In this document: positions 60,667-64,000 of the stretch, piece after piece
How the letters are laid out: the number at the start of each line of letters is the position of its first letter
Position numbering within the stretch: position 1 is the stretch's first letter
NCBI RefSeq assembly: GCF_024159265.1
Contig: NZ_JAMYWY010000001.1
Span: 1,674,001-1,738,000 of the forward strand
Reading direction: 5' to 3'
DNA from: Paenibacillus sp. 1781tsa1
Lineage (GTDB): Bacteria; Bacillota; Bacilli; Paenibacillales; Paenibacillaceae
DNA length: 64,000 bases
The notes under the pieces: model-generated
What the model was told of the DNA's origin: nothing
The model's input: only the letters and a program-made list of their open reading frames with translations
Databases searched by the model: none
Translations under genes and position numbers: made by a program

Positions 60667-61560
60667 CTACAGTGAAATTTGCTTTGCAGGAATATAAATG
60701 TCCATTTCTCCGTAGTGGTCCTGAGCCAAACTGCCATCAATTCGTTCAAAATAGTATGAATCACTCTTCTCGTACCCCGAATGGCTCTGCCAATATTCAT
60801 CGATAAATGTCCAGACACTGTCCAGATGATCAATGTTGATCAGACTTGGATGGAAATCACAAACGAATTTGAATACGGCATACTGGTTGGCCGGGACCTC
60901 AAGTCCATTCAGGTCTTCAGGGATATGATCCAGAGTGGACACTTCTACAGACGGTTGATATGTACTGTAATCCTCGTTAATCTCATTGGTAAATCCAATA
61001 TAGACGTTAGGCTGCAACACATTAGGAATCGAATGAAAGTGTTTTTCAAAAAAATCGTTGCCTGCTGAATTGGCTTCATAGTGTTCTTCATTGTCTGCAT
61101 ACCGAATATGGGAACGTTGTCCGATGAGTTTCATAGCCGGTTTTCTTACATACGTTGGTGTGAAAATATATCCGTACGGAAGCATCGTGATCATGGACGA
61201 AGTCAGACGGGCTGTGAATTCAAGGTCTCCAGCTCCCTGTTTGCGATATTGCAAGGGGGTGATCCCAAAGGTTTGTTTGAAAGCACGTATGTAGGATTGT
61301 TCATGTTCAAAAGCGTAATGTCCACTGATATCGATAATTTTCCAATTCAAGTTCACCAATTGCTCCAGGCTGCGTGCCAATTTGCGTGAACGGATGTATT
61401 CTCCAGGCAATTGTCCACTTGCATGTTTGAACATGCGATGCAGGTGGAACTTGGATACATGAGTCACAGATGCCAGATGATCCAGCGTTAATTTGTCTTG
61501 AATATGGTCTTCTATGTAGTCGAATAGTTTATCCAGTGTGTCTAGCAAATCATGTTGCAT
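60667..61560 (-). CDS. AraC-family regulator with GyrI-like effector domain
   Basis: 297 residues. The N-terminal double helix-turn-helix (~8-108) has LTLDHLASVTHVSKFHLHRM and the second helix pair before FGITPLQYRKQG. The C-terminal ~160 residues match the GyrI/BmrR-like effector-binding fold (PAMKLIGQRSHI; VPANQYAVFKF; the ending MDIYIPAK). Members of this layout, such as Rob and SoxS-like proteins, bind hydrophobic drugs. It is divergent from the ABC exporter genes and is a plausible regulator of them. Confidence 0.9.
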   Translation of the reverse strand: MQHDLLDTLDKLFDYIEDHIQDKLTLDHLASVTHVSKFHLHRMFKHASGQLPGEYIRSRKLARSLEQLVNLNWKIIDISGHYAFEHEQSYIRAFKQTFGITPLQYRKQGAGDLEFTARLTSSMITMLPYGYIFTPTYVRKPAMKLIGQRSHIRYADNEEHYEANSAGNDFFEKHFHSIPNVLQPNVYIGFTNEINEDYSTYQPSVEVSTLDHIPEDLNGLEVPANQYAVFKFVCDFHPSLINIDHLDSVWTFIDEYWQSHSGYEKSDSYYFERIDGSLAQDHYGEMDIYIPAKQISL

Positions 61561-61674
61561 AGCAATCTCCCTACTTCAAATAGTACTTACAGCAATAAAT
61601 GTTCATTTTTTCCTTATCACCGATGATATCATAACCAAGTACATAATTTAATGACAAGATTGGAGAAACCATCC

Positions 61675-63495
61675 ATGTTAGCTGACAAAAGAACGTATAC
61701 AACGTTAGGCATGATAACTCGATTATGGACATTAACGGGCAAGTACCGTGTGTTCATCATTCTGTTACTTTTCGCCGCATGTATGGTCTCCCTGATTGAG
61801 GTCGGTTATTTGGAGTCGATCCGAAGACTGGTCAAAGGTGCTACCGAAGCACAGTTTTCGTTACTCTACTCAGGTCTGATCATAGGCGTTAGCATTGTAG
61901 TATTACGATTGGTTGTAACCGCATTCATGACGAGGGTCGAGACGTTATTTCAGCAAAAGACATTATTGTCTATGCAGTCTCTACTGCTCTCATCTCTAGG
62001 CAACACAGAGACACGCGATCTGGCACATTATCACACGGGTGACCTAACCTCCAGGATATGGACTTCAGCCAAGGAAGCACAGAAGGGGATAAACCAACAT
62101 GGCATTGAACTAGCAAAAAATATCATTCAGCTGATTCTTGCCTTTGCTTACTTCAGCTGGGTGAACTTGCCGTTGTCGTTGGCTATCATTGCATTCACGT
62201 TAATCTATCCTCTTGTAACGGTAGGATTGGGTAAACGTCTGCAGCGACAGCATGATCAGTTGAATGCCAGTGCAGCGTCAAGAGATGAGATGCTAACTGA
62301 AATCATCCAAGCCCCAGTTGAGATCCGAAGTTACGGACTCGCGGGTTATGTTCATCATCAATTTAAAGATCGAATGGATCAAGTGTTCAGACATACTATG
62401 TCTGTATCTGTATTACAACGTCTTTCGGAAGCAGCCGGACGGGTCTCGACCTATGGTGGCATGATTCTGATTCTCTATTTAGGTGGCATGCAGGTACTGA
62501 ATGGACATATGGATGTAGGAGGCCTGGCTGCTTTTCTGGTGGCAAGCAGTCAGTTAACTCGTCCAATTGAGTCGCTATCCGGGCTTTGGAATGATTTTAT
62601 TGGTTCTGCTTCTCACGCATCCAGAATCTTTGAAGTACTGGATTTGGAGAGAAAGGATGGGGCTGCTAATACAAGTACCAATACATATGTACGTTCCGAT
62701 ACGCATTTAGAGCAGCTTGAAAAGCAATCTAAACCGGGTGGCATCAACGTGCAGCATGTGTCTTATAGGTATGCGGAGCAAGAAGAAGTGTTAACGGATA
62801 TTTCTTTTGAGGCCAAGAAAGGAAAGCTAACTGTAATCACTGGGCCAAGTGGATGCGGGAAAACCACGTTATTGAAGTTAATAGCCGGATTAGATAGACC
62901 TGTTACTGGCTCGATCCAGGTCATGAATCAGAAGAATTCACTGAATGGTGTGAACGAAGTTCACACAACACATGTCAATCAGGTGTATGTTCCACAACAA
63001 GCCTTTATTTTCACAGGTACAGTGGAAGAGAATATTGTTTTTGGACAAGAGGGGGTATCTGCCGATCAAGTAGAGGTTGCAGCCCACATGACGCATGCAC
63101 ATGACGCGATTATGCGTCAATCGCTCGGTTATGGGACAGAGCTTCGGCCACAAGGCGGGACGATGTCGGGTGGAGAGCTTCAGCGTATTAGTTTGGCCAG
63201 AGCGATGCTGAGGAACCCGGATATTCTATTGTTGGATGAACCGACGTCATCTCAAGACCCTTTACATGAGCAACGATTGAATGATCTCTTGGCGAGAATT
63301 ACTGCTGACAAAGGCACAACGGTCATTGCAGTTACTCATCGATTATCGCTGATAGAACGGGCGGATCAGGTCATCTATATTCAGAAGGGACGCGTCGAAG
63401 ATACGGGGACTCATCGTGAATTGCTGGATCGTGCAAACGGATATCGAAGCTATATTGCGGAGCAGGATACGGAAGTGGAGGGACAGCATGAGTAA
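61675..63495 (+). CDS. ABC exporter half-transporter (permease fused to ATPase)
   Basis: 606 residues. About six membrane helices lie in residues 1-310, followed by an ATPase domain with GPSGCGKTTLLKLIAG (Walker A), VYVPQQAFIFTGTVEENI, MSGGELQRISLARA (signature), ILLLDEPTSSQDP and the switch His in VTHRLSLIE. It exports lipids, peptides or drugs together with the next gene's product; the stop overlaps that ATG by 8 bases. ATG 61675 follows TTGGAGA; an ATG at 61651 has none. Confidence 0.92.
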   Translation: MLADKRTYTTLGMITRLWTLTGKYRVFIILLLFAACMVSLIEVGYLESIRRLVKGATEAQFSLLYSGLIIGVSIVVLRLVVTAFMTRVETLFQQKTLLSMQSLLLSSLGNTETRDLAHYHTGDLTSRIWTSAKEAQKGINQHGIELAKNIIQLILAFAYFSWVNLPLSLAIIAFTLIYPLVTVGLGKRLQRQHDQLNASAASRDEMLTEIIQAPVEIRSYGLAGYVHHQFKDRMDQVFRHTMSVSVLQRLSEAAGRVSTYGGMILILYLGGMQVLNGHMDVGGLAAFLVASSQLTRPIESLSGLWNDFIGSASHASRIFEVLDLERKDGAANTSTNTYVRSDTHLEQLEKQSKPGGINVQHVSYRYAEQEEVLTDISFEAKKGKLTVITGPSGCGKTTLLKLIAGLDRPVTGSIQVMNQKNSLNGVNEVHTTHVNQVYVPQQAFIFTGTVEENIVFGQEGVSADQVEVAAHMTHAHDAIMRQSLGYGTELRPQGGTMSGGELQRISLARAMLRNPDILLLDEPTSSQDPLHEQRLNDLLARITADKGTTVIAVTHRLSLIERADQVIYIQKGRVEDTGTHRELLDRANGYRSYIAEQDTEVEGQHE

Positions 63496-64000
63496 CAAGA
63501 TTGAAGATGCAGCATATGCCGATGATGTTGGAATGAAGAGCAGTCATGAGAAAAGTGGAGCAAATGAGATAAATGAAAATAATGAAATAGAAGTTGATCA
63601 TCAGATGAACGAAAGTCATGTTCCAGATGACCCAAAGCAAGCTGTATCACTGGCAACGGTATGGCCCGTTATTTTTCGATGGATGAAGCCTTATGGATTA
63701 GCTGTAGTGATCTTGCTCATTTTTATTGCAGCAGATGCAATCTTCGATTGGGGACTTGCCTTCGTACAGGGATTCTTCGTGGATGCCATTCATGATGGGG
63801 GACAGGAGCAGCTTAATGCTACGGCATTGATCTTTATCGCCATTCTGGCAGGGTTTATCGTATTGCTCGCGATGCATCGGTATGTGCTGGTATGGCTCAA
63901 GGAGTCTATGCAACGGGACATGTCGATGGATCTGTTGAAACTGTTGAACCGGATGCCCTATTCCTGGGTGCGCAGACAGAAGTCCGGGGATGTGATGCTT
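63488..64000 (+). CDS. ABC exporter half-transporter, N-terminal part (cut by window edge)
   Basis: 171 codons to the right edge, open throughout. A ~55-residue acidic N-terminal extension (Asp/Glu/Asn/His-rich) precedes the first membrane helix (YGLAVVILLIFIAADAIF) and a second helix, then ESMQRDMSMDLLKLLNRMP, a type I ABC exporter coupling region. The ATG has GGAGG 5 bases upstream and overlaps the preceding gene by 8 bases, so the two form a heterodimer. Confidence 0.88.
   Translation, partial: MSNKIEDAAYADDVGMKSSHEKSGANEINENNEIEVDHQMNESHVPDDPKQAVSLATVWPVIFRWMKPYGLAVVILLIFIAADAIFDWGLAFVQGFFVDAIHDGGQEQLNATALIFIAILAGFIVLLAMHRYVLVWLKESMQRDMSMDLLKLLNRMPYSWVRRQKSGDVML

Noticed and set aside
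1..64000. CRISPR array, prophage, integrative element or insertion sequence
   Set aside because: No regularly spaced identical repeats with unique spacers, and no integrase, transposase or phage structural gene. The hexamer tracts have no spacers.
1..64000. tRNA and rRNA genes
   Set aside because: No cloverleaf with a GGTTCGAATC-type T arm or rRNA stretch was recognised by eye on either strand.

Overview
The window is chromosomal DNA from a low-to-moderate G+C, spore-forming Firmicute, almost certainly a Paenibacillus. The protein families, strong AGGAGG ribosome binding sites, sigma-A promoters, a thrS T-box leader, a Gram-positive LexA box and the preQ1 and cobalamin riboswitches all fit. 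I see no rRNA, tRNA, CRISPR array, transposase or phage genes. About 55 genes are supported.

Region 1 (1-12210) is vitamin B12 salvage and late synthesis. After the start of a lipoate ligase gene on the minus strand comes cobD-cbiZ-cbiB-cobC-like. A promoter, a cobalamin riboswitch and a terminator then precede btuF-btuC-btuD-cobT-cobU-cobS-cobQ. Most of these genes overlap by 4 bases (ATGA). The products import corrinoids, remake cobyric acid from salvaged cobinamides and attach the lower ligand. No corrin-ring genes are visible.

Region 2 (12269-25617) is mixed housekeeping: a chemoreceptor, a TcyP-type cystine transporter, a queuosine-precursor transporter under a preQ1-I riboswitch, an M24 peptidase, a PQQ-type sugar dehydrogenase lipoprotein, an MBL-fold hydrolase, a HEPN-like protein, an SDR oxidoreductase and thrS with its T-box leader.

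Region 3 (25628-41245) holds two two-component systems. The first lies next to a divergent M23 peptidase lipoprotein. The second is followed by a catalytically empty paralogue of its own kinase and a class A penicillin-binding protein, which looks like a wall-stress module. Between them are an ammonium transporter coupled to a coiled-coil protein, a LexA-controlled DinB-like gene and copies of a long hairpin repeat.

Region 4 (41270-51497, mostly minus strand) carries a split ThrE-type exporter, an S66 peptidase, an ECF sigma/DUF4179 pair, an ankyrin protein, a GNAT-Nudix fusion, an orphan FlgB-like protein, speD, a YpsA-like SLOG protein that probably starts with CTG, and an RluA-type pseudouridine synthase.

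Region 5 (51686-59953) is a surface-glycan cluster: a small beta-rich protein, a GT-D glycosyltransferase, a rhamnosyltransferase-like enzyme, a nucleotide-sugar dehydratase, a nucleotide-sugar dehydrogenase, a methyltransferase and a GT2 enzyme with a repeat tail. It contains two hexanucleotide microsatellites, one of them 32 perfect units long. Region 6 (60116-64000) has a DUF5412 protein, an AraC/GyrI regulator and a divergent ABC exporter pair that runs off the right edge.

Two intergenic repeat families stand out: a ~200-bp hairpin element (three copies plus a fragment) and clusters of a ~25-bp unit arranged as opposed copies.
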